Source of the DNA: Aldersonia sp. NBC_00410 | Lineage (GTDB): Bacteria; Actinomycetota; Actinomycetes; Mycobacteriales; Mycobacteriaceae | Reading direction: 5' to 3' | Assembly: GCF_026342035.1 (NCBI RefSeq) | Contig: NZ_JAPENM010000002.1 | Coordinates: 62,001-126,000, forward strand | DNA: 64,000 nt | Notes under the pieces: model-generated | The model's input: the letters and a program-made list of their open reading frames with translations, nothing else | Database searches by the model: none | What the model was told of the DNA's origin: nothing | Shown: piece after piece, positions 63,520-64,000 of the stretch | Position numbering within the stretch: the first letter of the stretch is position 1 | Layout: each line of letters begins with the position of its first letter | Made by a program: the position numbers and the translations under genes

Positions 63520-64000
63520 ATGGGGATCCCGAAAAGCAAGGCGAAGAGTTCGCTCAGGGCTCGTGCGCTCCGGTTGGGCGTGCTCGCTACCGCCGCGTTT
63601 GCCGTCGCGCTTCCGAGTGTTGCGGCGACCGCTCACGCCGACCCCACACCCGCGGCACCCCTTCCGGTGCCCAACCAGTTCCTCATCGACGCCGTCCGCG
63701 GTGCAGTGCAGACCCTGTTGGGCCCGGGCACCAGCCCACCGGGAACCAACGACTGGTCTTGCAAGCCGTCGGCGGAGCACCCCGAACCGGTCATCCTGCT
63801 CCACGGCTTGCTCGCTAATCGCAACGACAATTGGCAGACCTATGGACCGCTGCTGAAAAACAATGGGTACTGTGTTTTCGCCTTGACTTACGGCTCTCCC
63901 GACGGCAACCCCGATTCGTTGATCGGCGGTCTTACGTCGATGGAAAGCAGCGCGGCCACGCTGGATGCGTTCGTCGACCGGGTACGACACGCGACCGGAG
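63520..64000 (+). CDS. secreted class 2 lipase, partial
   Basis: The frame from the ATG at 63520 runs off the right edge after 160 residues. Signal peptide: LRLGVLATAAFAVALPSVAA with TAHA before the mature DPTPAAPLPVP. Then NDWSCKPSAEHPEPVILLHG and LLANRNDNWQTYGPLLKNNG, followed by YCVFALTYGSP, as in lipase class 2 (LipA/triacylglycerol lipase) proteins of nocardiae. The GxSxG serine lies beyond the window. It would cleave extracellular esters or triglycerides. Confidence 0.8.
   Translation, partial: MGIPKSKAKSSLRARALRLGVLATAAFAVALPSVAATAHADPTPAAPLPVPNQFLIDAVRGAVQTLLGPGTSPPGTNDWSCKPSAEHPEPVILLHGLLANRNDNWQTYGPLLKNNGYCVFALTYGSPDGNPDSLIGGLTSMESSAATLDAFVDRVRHATG

Overview
The window is high-GC DNA typical of a mycolic-acid actinomycete (Nocardia/Rhodococcus type). 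Genus is an inference from gene content: Baeyer-Villiger monooxygenase, AAA/LuxR regulator, DUF305, class 2 lipase, a PHA-synthase fragment and many broken insertion sequences. No rRNA, intact tRNA, replication, CRISPR or conjugation gene is seen. The left part (about 4.2-7.2 kb) is visibly richer in A+T than the rest.

Layout. 1-3.2 kb: transposase debris, a small VOC protein, an SDR and a frameshifted unknown gene. 3.2-4.1 kb: first of six direct repeat units, each carrying the 3' half of a tRNA-Val(CAC). 4.2-7.2 kb: a tightly overlapping, low-GC three-gene operon (alpha/beta hydrolase, membrane protein, di-iron acyl-ACP desaturase-like protein). 7.9-11 kb: IS6 remnant and an OLD-type ATPase-TOPRIM protein (defence candidate). 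11.7-21.2 kb: a BVMO-esterase-LuxR module with an HD-domain gene and fragments of TetR, tyrosine recombinase, MFS and IS3 genes. The same 9.5 kb recurs almost unchanged at 42.5-52.0 kb. 22.2-39.9 kb: an aromatic-catabolism region. 40-42.2 kb: repeat unit, crotonase fragment and a nitronate monooxygenase. 52-61.8 kb: DUF305 gene put out of frame by a 10-bp tandem repeat, secreted propeller protein, two methyltransferases, FAD monooxygenase plus hydrolase, and carotenoid oxygenase with divergent TetR. 62-64 kb: IS3 and TPR fragments, a second copy of the VOC gene and the start of a secreted lipase.

How genes may work together. In 22-40 kb, two flavin hydroxylases, a one-domain extradiol-type VOC enzyme, a fumarylacetoacetate-hydrolase-family enzyme, acetoacetyl-CoA synthetase, a 2-oxo-acid dehydrogenase E1/E2 pair, an FMN reductase and SnoaL/DoxX-like helpers fit hydroxylation, ring cleavage, C-C hydrolysis and activation of the products. 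PucR and GntR regulators sit inside it, and a shared 15-17-bp AT-rich motif lies upstream of four of its transcription units. In the BVMO module, ketone oxidation to an ester followed by ester hydrolysis is the natural reading, controlled by the divergent LuxR-type ATPase.

The most unusual architecture is the set of six same-orientation tRNA-Val 3'-half repeats that split the window into cargo modules. Both ends of the 9.5-kb duplication lie inside members of this repeat family, so the repeats look like recombination or attachment sites that gather catabolic modules.
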